A DNA stretch of 64,000 bases from Sphagnum compactum (Eukaryota; Bryophyta; Sphagnopsida; Sphagnales): positions 5,890,001 to 5,954,000 of the forward strand of contig OZ234498.1 of NCBI GenBank assembly GCA_965153455.1, given 5' to 3'. The notes under the pieces are model-generated. The model was given only the letters and a program-made list of their open reading frames with translations. It was not told the origin of the DNA and did not search any database. Within the stretch, counting starts at the first letter, position 1, and each line of letters begins with the position of its first letter. Positions 1 through 12,600 of the stretch are shown one piece after another. Position numbers and translations under genes: made by a program.

Positions 1-3000
1 ATAAAGCTTTCCTCAACCCCATCAAATGGAACACACAAAAAATGAGTTCCAAATGGAAGTTATCCACACACAAACATAAACACAAAAGAACATGAAATTA
101 AACTTATTCACAATCAAGGTCAATTCTTGTTCTCTTCTCGAATGGAAAATCTAGGAGGATGCGATTAAACACCATAGTCTCAACTTCAAGTCTCGCCTTC
201 TCCACAAGAGGTTTAACCACCTCTCTATATACATCATGATCTGGTTCCAACACAAGAACATGACGACCAAAAGGACTAAAAAACATAAATGCAATTATCT
301 AAAAAAATATGGATCATAAGCAGAATGGGCAATTCCAACGAAGAGACATTGTGAAATAAGCAGGTAAATAAAAAAAACGAACACCCACATGTGGAAAAAT
401 TCATACCAACAACCAAAGGTTCAAAAGGAGAAAACAAGACTAGATAAAAGTGGACAAGGTGGAAATGTGGATCTCCTAACCTCTTTTGAATGGGACATCT
501 AATCTAGACTTCTCCATTGTTTCCATGCTAGTGTGGTTGTACAAGATATCATCCTTTGCCAATGAGACATTAGGGTGAAAGCACATTACGATGGTCAAAG
601 ATTGTTGTCAAAAATATTACTTTTTCAAACTACATGTTTTTAAATTTCTAACAAGTTAATATTAAAAGGGTTTTTTGAAAATGGTACTTGGAATAAGGTG
701 GTTCAAAACCCAAAGAATAAGATTGTCACTTTGAAATTGATATTAAATGACTAAAAAATATATTAGTGAGAAAATTATAATCATCACAACATACTGCAAA
801 GTGTGAATATACTTCAAAAACCATTCAAATGATTACCAAACTTGATGAAGTACTCAATCATATATTACATATGAGTTCATTATCCCATTTCAATTTTATA
901 TGAAGAGTTCCACTTATGTGATTTCACGAAATATATCTGGATGAGGTTTTTCATTCAAACAAGCGTAAACATGTGAATACATAAAAGTTGTTGATGAAAC
1001 ATTATCATTTGAAAGATAATAAGAATTGTGTTGGAGGTTTTGTGTCAAAAATCCATTTTATGTGTTCCACAAAATGCTAAATGAAATGAAGAAAACTTTG
1101 CCCCCAAAAAAAAACAAATGTACCCCCAAAAAAAAAAAATTTCTTGCCCAAAATGTACCACCATAATGTGTTTTCACCCTCTACACCTCACCATGTTGCA
1201 ATGAAGTTCCTAAAACTTAGTTCTCATTTATGGAACATCTCCAAGTTAGATGGAACGTCTCTGAATTAGATGAAACCTAGTTCATGAACAAGAAAATTCT
1301 ATTAACTTAGATTGCACCACAAGCAACTAATGCAAAAAAATTTAACAAAAGTAGAGAAAAGGGCAACAATTGAAATTGTAAAAAGAGGAAGGAACTTTAC
1401 CTTCTTCCCCTTTGTTTTGGAGCTCATGCAAGACAAAGTGTTGATACCCACCCACCTCGAATGCATTTCATATTCATTGTTCTCAAAAAGGATTTAATCT
1501 CCTTGAAAACACGAAGGTCATCATCATGAAAAATTATGATAGCACCATCATCATACAAGTAATTGTTTATAAAATCGAATATTATGTAAATGTAATTTTC
1601 CACATGTTGGTTCTAATGGGGGACAGAGGAGGGAGGATCGGACAAATGAAGGATCGGCAAATTAAAGGAATTTTAGCAACTATTAAATTGGGCATCCCCT
1701 ATGGAGAATCTTGTATAATGGCACTTCCATTGACGAACATCTAGAAAATGAATTTGAAAACATTGCAAATATGAGGTGGTGTGATAAACAACCTTGGAAA
1801 GGACTTGCTAGAGGGTCTCATATTGAGGAGGCCATGAGCCAAATGATTCCTTGGCCTTCACAAAAGTTGGCCAAGAAAGCTAAAGATTTGATATAGATAA
1901 CCCAAGGAAGATGCCAACTACGATGACCATAAGGTCTAAGTGAGAAGGTGGGACAAGGTGTCCATGGTGTTATCTTCTAAAGCATGTCTAAATCTCTTCC
2001 TATGTTGGACAATTGGTAATTTATTTGGTGGAAGCATCTATGAGGGTTCTGGTGGGGGAGGAAGAGGAATTATTGTTTTTTTCACAACAAAGTCCTTTGC
2101 ATGTTGTGTGTTAGACCTAGACCCAACCAATCCAATGCTAACTTTATCCTTTGTCATCTTTCTCTTCATTTTACCACTCTAGCTTTACTTAGATCACCCT
2201 TCATACTAAAATTCATGGATTAGTTTTTTTCCATGAAGCCCTCATCAAACTTCTCCCTCAATTGATGCTCAAATTTTGGCATACAATCATGAAGTGGCGA
2301 ATATAAATACCAACTACACTCCAAAAGGTGTTGAAAGGACTAGTCCTTTAAATGACTATTCCACAACATAATGCTTTCCATTTTCGGATCACACCAGATC
2401 TAAAAAAAGGTGAGGAGAGTTTGAATAACGTACTAGGCTAGGAAAACATGAAAGAAGTACTTGCAATAAATTTTTTATTATTAAATTTGTTGATTCCAAG
2501 GTGATAATGAAAAATGTCGTAGGAATGGAATTTCATCATATTTCATGCAAACAATAATGTGATGAAGCAAGGATACTTGCCTTTAGACCACACACTTAAA
2601 GCCTCCTCATTGTCATATTGTTGATCCCAAATTATGTTTTTCAAAATACCTCCCTTTTGCTTGAATTCTTGGAAAAATGTCATCTCTCATAATTCAAGCC
2701 TCTAGTGTTTACTGAAATCTTGGAAGTTCTACACCTCCATAGACTCAAAAACAAAGACCCCAAGGTCCTTCACTATGCCTTCAAAAAATCTAGAAACCTC
2801 CACTTTAAGTTGTAATTAAAAGATATGATTATAGAACAAGAAATGTCATGAAGGAAAAAACCAGGAGAAGAAAAAACAAAATAAAATCGACATTTGAAGG
2901 ATTCATAGTTAGAAATCAAAATAAAATACATGATACCAAAATGTGGGCTCATGGACTTGATATTTTTCAAAAAAAACATTTGACTAGCCAATCTTGGTGG

Positions 3001-5180
3001 AATTTTTGCGCCTCCTTGATAATTGAGGACCAGTTCGAGTGCTTCAACCAATTCATTTTCTATCCACTGCTCACCTATGTAGAAATGAAAATCTATAATC
3101 TTTTGGTGAACATCTCGAGATTCATATCATATCATAATGAAACTATACCTACTCAAGAAATTTCGGCCCAAGAGTGGGGTCACAAACATGAAGCCTCTTG
3201 TGGAAAGGAGTCATGTGCTTTTTTTCACATTTTCCACGACCTTAATGTTTAATGAAATGAAGACATCAAACATATGAATTATAAATGAATGAATTTTGCA
3301 CGATTTCCATTACTAAGTCGTGAGATGCTAAGTTTGTGATGTGCATTGTGAACAAATATTAAAATTATTTGTGAAACCAAAATCATTTCCAAGAAATCAA
3401 ACCTATTTGCATACCTACTCCATGATATGATGGCTTGTGATGTGATCTCAAAGGCTTTAGAGCAATCAAACACAAGTTCTGGATTTGTTTTCATGATTTG
3501 ACTCATTGCATTGGAGGCATTGGAAGAAAATAATCGATAGGCCTTTGTGCCTTTTGAGTCGCTTGTGCAAGCAGGGATTGATTTGGTTAGAAATGAGGTG
3601 AAAACACTAGAAGAAACTAGATTTTTTCTATGTGAGCAGTGAAGATGTGCCTTTCAGATGTTTTTTGGGATCTCTAGTTCTACCCCAATTAATCGTGATG
3701 AAATCAAATCCAAAGAATGGTCCTTTGGATCTAGATGCTTGGCCAAAAGTTTGTAATGGAAAAACTATTAAGTGACTTGTTGTTTTCAAGTTTTCAAGCC
3801 GACATAAAACCTATGGGAAGTAGGTCATATTCCAAATGTTATGATTTTTTTACCCATGGAGGTTATTACACTAGGGTATGGATAGATTTACAATATCACT
3901 TCATGTGGGTTCCCACCCATAAAATAGTATGATGTGAACATTGGAAATTACTCGGCTTGCACCTACATGGACTTCACCAACATGATGGCAACTTCATTGG
4001 GCAGACATGATAAATGGGTGCATTGTAAGCATTTTTATCAAATTATAAGATGTATTGTATTGTGTATAGACAAAATATTTCATTCATTTTCTTTTAGAGT
4101 TAGAATGAAGTTCAACATTTGATAAGTTGTGCTAGGGTTATAATTCATAGTAGGTTTGTCATGTGGGGTCCATGTGGCTAATATGTATTGATGAGATTTA
4201 TGATAGTGTATGTTCAAATTGTCAAACGACAATAAACTTTTTAATCAATTTGCAGAGTTTTGAACTCATTAAATCAAAAAGATATTTATTGTATGTGCAA
4301 GTGAACAATACATTTGATATACGTATTTTTCAAGTCTACCTAATCAAATTTGCCTTTGAGCTAAATTGTCCTACATACCTAGGCTTATGTGCATGGAAAG
4401 AAAATTAATCATGATTCCAACTCTTCAAAGAATTATTTTCCACATTTTCCTCACAAAGTTTCACTTGTTCCCTAAACCCATTTTCTAACAAAAGGATTAT
4501 TTTATAACGTGTTTTTAATATACAAAGAATATTCCATCTAGATGGAAATAATATTTTAAATATAATTTTGAAATATTCTATTTGCTTACATGCTTACGTG
4601 CTCACACTCACTTGTTCAATGAATAACATTGTTGGTTAGAATCTTGTAACTAAATGAGAACTTATTAAAAAGTTGTTAAAGTTTAGGAGCCATAGCCATG
4701 CCATTGGTTTCATTAACTTCAAACAACCCAATGGTTACATGTTTGACCTCCAAGTTGTTGGATATAAAATTAATAACAACAATGAACATGTCAGGCATCG
4801 CCCCTTTCAACATCCATAAATCAAAAGTGCAAGTGATTGATAAACATAAATCTAATCCCCAATTGCACAGAGGTGACCATTATTTTCTACACCAATGCAA
4901 GCATATTATAAAAAAAATATACATAGAAATACATAGAAATAAATGAAATTATATTTCCAAATACATGGTAATAAAAGCAAAATAAAATAAAATAAAAATA
5001 AAAATATTATAAATTTGGGGAAAATGGGGAACCTAATCAATAACTGAGGGTACGGTGATTCCTACGTGGCTCCATACCCCCCATTGATCAAAGGTAGCCA
5101 ATAATTTACCGTCTTGTAGTAAAAGTACGTTCTCAACCCCTCAGCTCTGATCCGAAACGCATCGGTAAAAAGGGTAAAGA
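1..5180. other. AT-rich spacer with broken reading frames, no complete gene
   Basis: No intact gene is visible. Several short open stretches occur on the plus strand (for example 1526-1744, 1711-1896 and 2848-3252), but none has recognisable motifs or a plausible exon chain. At about 3735-4130 two adjacent frames read like a decayed protein rich in Trp, His and Cys (for example KWVHCKHFYQI); this may be old transposon coding sequence of unknown family. Homopolymer A and T runs are common. I see no RNA gene here. Confidence 0.4.
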
Positions 5181-5189
5181 AGTAAAAAG

Positions 5190-5375
5190 ACGTGAAAAGG
5201 CAAAAGGCAGGGTGGGGGGGGGGATGTGATTTACCCTTCACCACCAACCAGCCAGTCAATCATCGAGACCGGTCGTAGCCGGTCACGTGGACGGACCAGG
5301 AGTCCCGAGGGTGAGCGTGTCGACCGGCGGTGCCGGTAACGGATCAAGGTTTCTACTACGGAGTCCGGAACCGTG
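5190..5375. other. GC-rich island with a G-box
   Basis: A patch of about 180 bases is far richer in G and C than the AT-rich flanks. It opens with a G run near 5212-5223 and contains repeated ACCGGT/CCGGT words in both orientations and a CACGTG G-box at 5284-5289. No convincing coding exon starts beside it. It could be a relic promoter or a fragment of a GC-rich repeat; neither can be decided from sequence alone. Confidence 0.35.
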
Positions 5376-6377
5376 TGATTTATTAATTTTCCACAATTTG
5401 TTTTTTGTCGTTTGCTCTAGAGAGGAAAAAATTCTGGGAAAATGGGTTTTTTTCTAAGTGTAAAAATTGGTTAATTTTGGCAAATTTTTGGAAGAATTCA
5501 CCAAAATTTTGGGATATCAAAAATTTGAAAAAGAAAAAAAGCAAAATCCTAGTGTAAAAGATGGGAATAACCCTCCTTTCTATTAAAGAAAAATAATAAT
5601 CCCACCCAAAAAAAGGAAAATAAAAAAGCTACAAAAAAGGCAGGTGTGATTTTAAAAAAAAATTTTCCCCTCCAATTTTTTTTGTGATATCAAAAAATTG
5701 ATGAGTTGTTTTTTTTCCAAAAAATCAGCACAAATAAAAAAATTTACACTACTATCGACTCCAAAATTTCCAAAATTTTGCCATATTTTGGGTCAAAAGA
5801 ATGACCCAAAAATTTGTCACCAAAAAAAAAAAAACACTGGTACCACAAGCATTCAAGACCACCCCCATTATAACTCAAACATGAGTGATTTATGAACAAT
5901 TCCCACATTGAGAAAATATATGAACTTTTGAAGTTGCCGCAAATGAGAAGTGGAGATGGCCGGAAGCCAAAATTTCCCAAATTTTGCCCCCAAATAGAAT
6001 GTCGGTTTTTTATAGATTTGTGCAATTATTTTGTCTGAGTGCTCGACTTTCATGGTCCCACAATGGTGTAAATATTGGTACTACATTATTATATGTAGTA
6101 ATATTCACGGTAATTAGTGTGGGACGGACTTTCTCATTTTCTCGAACTTGTGTGTGTGTGTGTGTGTGTGCCATTTCCTTCTCGTGTTTGGTTTTCGACC
6201 CAATGATCCCGGGTGCTCCATTTCTCACACTCCACCACCGCACATTGCCCATTCTCAATGATTAGTAGGGGACGACTTGTCGAAAAAGCGACCCCCCCAC
6301 CCCCCCCACATCAATCACACTCCTTCGTATTTGACAATTTTTTTGCCTCTCAATAATAACACATTCCCAATGTTTTT
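5376..6377. other. AT-rich spacer with TG microsatellite
   Basis: No gene is supported. The stretch is full of A and T homopolymers and palindromic AAATTT words. A (TG)n microsatellite lies at 6149-6170, and a run of C bases occurs at about 6293-6307. Confidence 0.4.
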
Positions 6378-6885
6378 GGAAATTTTAAAATTTCCCAGTA
6401 ATTAGCCAAATTAGTGAAGTTTACATGAGGAAAACACAAAGTTTACATAAGTTAAGTTGTTACTTGCAATTTTGAACACCCCCACAAATAAAGGTTTTGA
6501 AGTGCACTCAATTGACCAATATATGGAGATAATTCTTGCAAGCTTTTTTGTAAGACAATCAACAAAAAAATAAAAATTGTCGAAACAAAATAATTGGTTG
6601 TGACATATACATTATTTAAAAACTCCCATTTTTTTAAAGCATTCTTCTAATTCCACATTAATTAGTGACAAGGTATTATTTATTTTTGATATTTAACAAA
6701 ATTTTGGAAATTTTAAAAAATCCCAGTAATTAATTAGCCAAATTAGTGAAATTTACACCAGGAAAACAACACAATGAGTTCTCCAAAGTTTTTTTTCCCC
6801 AAATTCTTTGTAGAGAAGACGACCAACAAAAAATAAAAATAAAAAAAAATTGTTGGAAGAAAATAATTGATTGTGACATATACTG
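6378..6885. repeat. Degenerate direct duplication, offset about 328 bp
   Basis: The segment from 6378 (GGAAATTTTAAAATTTCCCA, then a stretch about an AATTAGCCAAATTAGTGAA word and a TTTACA block) recurs from 6706 with small gaps. Both copies continue into a block ending in AATTG(G/A)TTGTGACATATAC, at about 6590-6611 and 6865-6884. The second copy is shortened. No coding potential is visible. It is probably an old local duplication or two copies of one short element. Confidence 0.5.
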
Positions 6886-6973
6886 CACACAAGGGATGAT
6901 GAGGGCCCCATGAGGAGGAGGCCTAATGAGTTAGTTTCCAAGAAATAATGCTGCCTTGTGTGTCAGGTCAGCT

Positions 6974-7185
6974 GGGCTGTGTTAGTGGTTAGCATGATAT
7001 AAGGCATTTTGGCAGCCAGACTACAACAAACAGGTTTCAAGTTCGAAACCAGCCCCGGACAAAAATACCAACAAATTATCATTCCCCAGATGCTAGGTTC
7101 CACCATCTGCCGACAGGCTAGCTAGCATGTTAGGCCTCGGGCCTATATATAGGCCTATCAATATAGGTTGCTGAAACTTGAGAAA
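6974..7185 (+). mobile_element. Candidate tRNA-derived SINE
   Basis: The first 80 or so bases resemble a tRNA. GGGCTG at 6974-6979 can pair with CAGCCC at 7050-7055. TTAGTGGTTAGC near 6982-6993 resembles the D-arm/A box. GGTTT and AAACC flank CAAGTTCG to form a T-arm, with a B-box-like GTTCGAAACC at 7041-7050. The anticodon region does not fold cleanly and the sequence runs on into a non-tRNA body, as expected of a SINE head rather than a functional tRNA. The 3' end is not certain. The family is not recognised. Confidence 0.45.
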
Positions 7186-7740
7186 AGGGTTTACAAAATT
7201 TCCCACTAGTTTTGGTGTAAAATTTTCCCTTCATTTCTTCTTTAACAAAAAAAATAATTTCTCACTATTTTTTCTTTAAAGATATTTCCCACTATTATTG
7301 GTGTAAAATTTTTTCCCTTTATTTTTTCCGTAAAAAATTTCCCTTAATTTGTAGTGTTTATTAGTTGGGACAACTTGGAAGGGGGGAGCGGGTCAGGGCA
7401 TTGCCGCCCCCCCCGCCCCCTCCTGACACTGGAGGTCATCTTACATTTCCGGGCAGGCTCTTACAATTTTTGTATGGACTCACCAATTTTTCTTTGCATG
7501 ATGAATAGGAGCCCCGACAATGTCATTACACATGGTGATAAGGAGGCCGCTATCCCTCCCTCTTAAATTATGGATCTTACACCTACTAATTAAGAGGAGG
7601 AGAGATCTTACACCTACTTATAGGCATAAGATCCTTCTCACACCTAAAAAATAGTAGGCATAAGATCCTTCTTACTCCTATTGCCTTGTGATCTACATAT
7701 GTTTAAGCATACTAGTGTGAACCCGGTGCACAATGCACCT

Positions 7741-7938
7741 GTCGGTCCTTCCCCGCCCATGCTGGCCCCCTTCGCCCGGTCCTTCTTCGCCCGTGCCCCC
7801 CCCCTGCCCGGTCCTTCCCCGCCCGTGCCCCCCCCACCCGCCCGGTCCTTCCCCGCCCGTCCCCGCCCGGTCCTTTCCCGCCTGTCCCGCCCCCCCTGCC
7901 CGTGCTGGCCCCCCCCTGCTGGCCCCCCCCACCCCACA
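7741..7938. repeat. C-rich minisatellite
   Basis: About six imperfect units of roughly 30 bases, built around GCCCGGTCCTTCCCCGCCCG followed by a run of C, stand out against AT-rich flanks. They lie between a hairpin-like GGTGCACAATGCACC at 7722-7736 and a tail with ACAGACAGACGGACACACAC and TATATATAAGAT near 8124-8166. All frames stay open through the repeat simply because it has almost no A or T, so the long translated stretches on both strands are not genes. Confidence 0.7.
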
Positions 7939-8166
7939 TGGACCAGTGATTATGATGGGCCAATCAGAAACACTGAGCAGCAACAACAGTTAGATCATAT
8001 TTAATCCTTTGGGCAGAAAGGGAGGGTTTGAACGAATAACTACCACCTTCACCACCATCATCCAAAAAGGTCATTACGATTCCGCCGTAATGTTAAATCA
8101 GGTGCAGAACGTCTTGTGACACACAGACAGACGGACACACACCATTGTAGCTTTTATATATAAGAT

Positions 8167-8640
8167 GATACGATTTTACCTCTTTGCTTCAGAGTGGCTT
8201 TTATCCAAGAATAAGAAAGAGCTCGACTATTAGTCACTTACAAGTAGATGTCAAACCTTACAAATTACTACTATGTAGTATGAGTGTGTTGGTTGGGTGG
8301 TTCTTTTGATTCTGGACCAAAACCCGGGCAGACTGGGTAGGTATATATATAAATATAAATATATATATTTATATATAGGCATGTAATAATAATCAGATGG
8401 AGGTCAAAATTTGAAAAAACTGGCCATTTAATAATTGTATGATTGCTTGAAAATTTAATAAATGCAACCGAAAATTTTAAAAAATGCCCAAGCCAAGCCA
8501 AGCCAAGCCAAAACTAAAAAAACAAGGCCCCCAAGTCACCTAACTCACTCACCCACTTCCATTCATACCTATCTCAACAAACAAACAAAAGAAAGAAGAA
8601 AGAAGAAAGAGGAGGCCATTCTTTCTTTTTGTTCTTCACA
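8167..8640. other. Spacer with TA-rich microsatellite
   Basis: No gene is seen. A (TA)n-rich stretch lies at 8341-8378. A short AAGCC repeat occurs at about 8490-8510. Confidence 0.4.
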
Positions 8641-8699
8641 TAGGTACCTGGTAGGTACCTACATAATAGGTACACCAAACTCATTTGCAGCATTCTGAT

Positions 8700-9653
8700 T
8701 ACTGTGGGTCCCACCATACCCATAGGCTAGCTGTCCAAACGCGGGTGAGAGAAAGTACCCGGCCCGTCCGCCCGCCCGTCCCCCCGTGCTCGCGCGCGCG
8801 CTCGCTCGCCCACCCGTGTCCCCCGCGAGGATGCTATATATTCCTGCTCTCACTCTTGCTCTTCTCTTTCGCATCGTGATTCGTGCTACCATTTTGTAGC
8901 TGCATTGTCGCATCCTTTGGTACAATCCTCTTCTTCTTCTTCTTCTCATCCACCTCCTGTTTTTTTTTTTTTTCCCTTCTTGTTTTTGGTTTTTTTTCGG
9001 GGGAATCCGCTTTTTTCAGTCTTTTGTTTTCTGGTTGCCACTGTTGCGGAAGCGCTGCTGCTTGCTTGCTGCTGCTGCCTGTTGCTGCGCTTTGTAATTG
9101 TTGCTTTATTTTGAGTTTCTGGTCCTGTTGTAAACTAGCTGGAGATGATATAGTTGCGTTGTATTGACCCCCCCTCTTTTTTTTTTCTCTTCCTCTTCTT
9201 CTTCTTCATAGTTTTGAAGACAAATTTTTCTGTGAAACGTTTTTGAGGGAGAGAGACGCATACAGAGTTCTTTTTTCTTTCTTTCTTTCTTTCTTGCTGC
9301 ATCAATGTCACCCATCATTCTACATTTTCTTTTAGACGTGCACATCTAGACCAGACCTTGAAGCTGGGGACATCAGAACTGGGGAGATCCCCAGCTTCCT
9401 TCTGCCATTCAGGAATGCCGAGATCACCCAGTAGAATAGCTCACCGCTTCCTCTTCAAATTTGCATAGATGAAGAAGGTGCAATAGACACTGCTCTCTGT
9501 TCTCTGCAGTTTTCTCGTCAGCTCAATCTTCTCCTAGAAGAAAGAAGAAGCGTACAAAAACCTAGAGACCCATATCAACAAAAAGATTGTGAGCAGGTGG
9601 GTGGGTGATCAGCTTGAATCGTCACAGAGAGACACAGAGAGAGAGAGACAGAG
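8700..9653 (+). promoter_or_regulatory. Putative promoter and leader of the invertase gene
   Basis: A GC-rich block (about 8755-8830) is followed by a TATA-like GCTATATATTCC at 8832-8843, then by CT-rich sequence typical of plant leaders, with (TTCT)n-type runs at 8927-8947 and 9268-9294. The invertase start codon is about 800 bases downstream, so the leader would be long or contain an intron. An 11-base inverted repeat (9360-9370 with 9388-9398) sits in this leader. The transcription start is inferred, not seen. Confidence 0.35.
9360..9398 (+). promoter_or_regulatory. Inverted repeat in invertase leader
   Basis: GAAGCTGGGGA at 9360-9370 is a perfect inverted partner of TCCCCAGCTTC at 9388-9398, leaving a 17-base loop. 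If transcribed it would make a stable GC-rich hairpin about 260 bases before the start codon. A role in translation is inference only. Confidence 0.45.
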
Positions 9654-12600
9654 ATGTTCAACTTGAGCTCCCTGGCAATGGAAGCCGCACCAGAGGCAGC
9701 TGGTTTGGGAAGGACACCACATGCAGCAGATCATGGGTACTGCTATGGTCCTGCAGCATCAGACAATGACATCGACTATGTGAAGCTGCTGGATTTGAGA
9801 AGGAACATGCATCCAATTGACACCAACAGGTCACTTGATGAGAGATCCCTCAGCGACATCATCTCGGCGAATCTGCATTCTAGTCCTCGCCTCATGAGGC
9901 CACTGGAGACTGTGAAAAGCACCGAATGCTTGGAAGCTTTGCTGTCTCCCAGCATTCGGTCCTCTGTGGTTTGCACTCCGAGAGATCGCCACAACTTTGA
10001 GCCACATCCTATGATTGGCGATGCGTGGGATGCGCTCCGAAGATCAATTGTGTTCTTTCGAAACCAACCTGTAGGGACCATTGCTGCCATGGATCCAACT
10101 GAGGACTCCCTCAATTACAATCAGGTACTGCAATGATGATGAATCATCCTTCCTTCCCACTCTTCTTCTTCTTCTTCCCCTCCTTTGTTGCTGAACGCAG
10201 TGCTTTTGAAGTTGATATCATTTGTGGTTCTGCAATCCATCATCAACAAAGGGGATATCTAATTGAGTTATCTATGATCCGAACACACTGAACCTAGAGC
10301 ATGACTTTGAAGCTATTCAAGACAAATGGTGCTGCTGTAATCTGCACCTCTGTTTTGCCTCTAGGGTTTTGTTTTCACAAAGAAGAAGACCATGAGTAAA
10401 ACCATGGACTATCAAGGAGAAGAAGTCCATATTCCTAGATCTGCTTCAGCTCACACAATTTCATTAGAGCTCTTTGATTCTGCCATGAGGTTGTTCTTGG
10501 TTCATACCTCAAGGAAGGAGAGGACTCAAGGAACTCATTAGGTCATGCATTTGGTGATTGAGATTGACATGGTATGTATGTATGCTCACACAAGGGTTCT
10601 TTTTTCCCCAACCTAAGATCTCTCAGTAGTATATTTCCTTGTCAAATGCTGAACCCTCCATCAACTTCTGAAGAAGATTAGGCTCTTCCTTACTTTCTGC
10701 ATGATAGTGCAGAGATGTGTTTTCAGCGTGTAAATGTATCAGCTTTACTACGTACACTCCATGGTTTCTTGAAGGTCACATGTGACAGCTTTCAGAGGTA
10801 GGTCAATTATTGTGTGTAAAGATTGATTTGCTTGTGGCTGCATGGTCTTCTCTATTGTGAGTGTTTTTAAGTACAGGTCCCTCTGAAATCTGGTTACCAA
10901 CCTTTTCTATGTCTTGTCGGTAGGGGATTGTGGTCTGCTCAGTGCCTTTGTGTGAATATGAAGTTGTTGCTAACCCCTTGTCTTTTTTTTTAATGTTGAA
11001 CCCAAGCAGGTCTTTGTGAGAGATTTTGTGCCGAGTGCACTGGCTTTTCTGATGAATGGGGAGCCAGACATTGTGAAGAACTTTTTGCTCAAGACTTTAC
11101 GACTTCAGGCTATTGAGAAACGAATCGATTGTTTTACACTTGGTGAGGGTGTTATGCCCGCCAGTTTCAAGGTAAATTCTCAGGAACTGAAAGCACACAA
11201 GTCCTTGAATGAAATGCAGGGGCTACCAAATATCATATTCGTTTTCCAAGTTCCAGTAATGGGGTTGTGGGTCTCTCTCAGTTCCAAGTGAGTCCATCCT
11301 TGGTTCATGTGTCGCATATCTTTTTGACTATGAGCATTTTGTGACATCAAGATCTGATCAGAAGGTTTACAGTCAAAAGTAGAAAGTGAGAATGCTGTTG
11401 AACCAACTGCTGGTTTTAAATTTCTTTTTTTTCTTTGTCGCTGCTTCTGTCAGGTCCTTCATGATCCTGTCCGTAAGACAGACACAATGATAGCAGATTT
11501 TGGTGAGAGTGCAATTGGTAGAGTGGCACCTGTTGATTCTGGATTCTGGTGGATCATTCTTCTCCGGGCGTATGTGAAGTCTACTGGGGACCATAGCCTC
11601 GCAGACAAGCCAGATTGCCAAAGAGGCATGCGCCTTATTTTGACTCTCTGCCTCTCTGATGGCTTTGATACTTTCCCCACACTTCTGTGTGCAGATGGAT
11701 GCTGCATGATTGATCGTCGTATGGTAAGTCATCAGGCCTGGACAATGTTTCTCCTATGAATGATTCAAGTTGTGGAGGAGCTTAAACTAAGGTTCAAAGG
11801 ATGAATCTAGGCTAAGTTCCTGACTATTTGCAGCATTTTGCTTCTTGTTTTATTTCTCTAGATATGAGCATTGGGTTTGGTGGAGACTTTGTTGTCCTTT
11901 CTACAAGTAGATGTCTTTCCTAAATCTGATATGAACCCATGGTACTGCACTACATAAATGACAGGGCATTTATGGGTATCCCATTGAGATTCAGTCGTTA
12001 TTCTTTATGGCCCTTCGCTCTGCTAAATTTTTACTCAAGCCAGAAGGAGAGGGAAAGGAGTTTCTAGAGCGAATTGATAAGCGGCTCCAAGCACTTAGCT
12101 TTCACATACGGGAGTATTTTTGGCTAGACCACACCCAGCTCAACAACATCTACCGCTATAAAACTGAAGAGTACTCCCACACTGCAGTGAACAAATTCAA
12201 TGTAATTCCCGATTCTATTCCAGATTGGATATTTGATTTCTTGCCGATGAATGGTGGCTACTTCATAGGGAATGTGAGCCCTGCTCGCATGGACTTTCGG
12301 TGGTTTGCAATTGGCAATTGCATGGCGATTCTCTCCTCCCTTGCAACCCCAGACCAGGCTTCAGCTATCATGGACCTATTTGAAGAGCGGTGGGAGGAGC
12401 TTGTAGGCGACATGCCTTTGAAGGCGTCTTACCCTGCATTGGAGGGGAAAGAATGGCAAATTGTGACTGGTTGTGACCCCAAGAACACCCGATGGAGTTA
12501 CCACAACGGTGGATCATGGCCAGGTAATGATTCAGATTCCCCTGATTTCCAAAACTAGGGTCACTCTGGAGCACTTCCTTTAATACCTATACATACATAT

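Noticed and set aside
6974-7056. Functional tRNA gene
   Set aside because: The anticodon arm does not fold and the sequence continues into a repeat body; judged a SINE head.
7644-8004. Overlapping long open frames on both strands, Pro- or Gly/Arg-rich
   Set aside because: They exist because the C-rich minisatellite has almost no A or T and so no stops; repeat translation, not genes.
9106-9345. Minus-strand frame with poly-Glu and Lys runs
   Set aside because: It is the complement of the CT-rich leader of the invertase gene; low complexity only.
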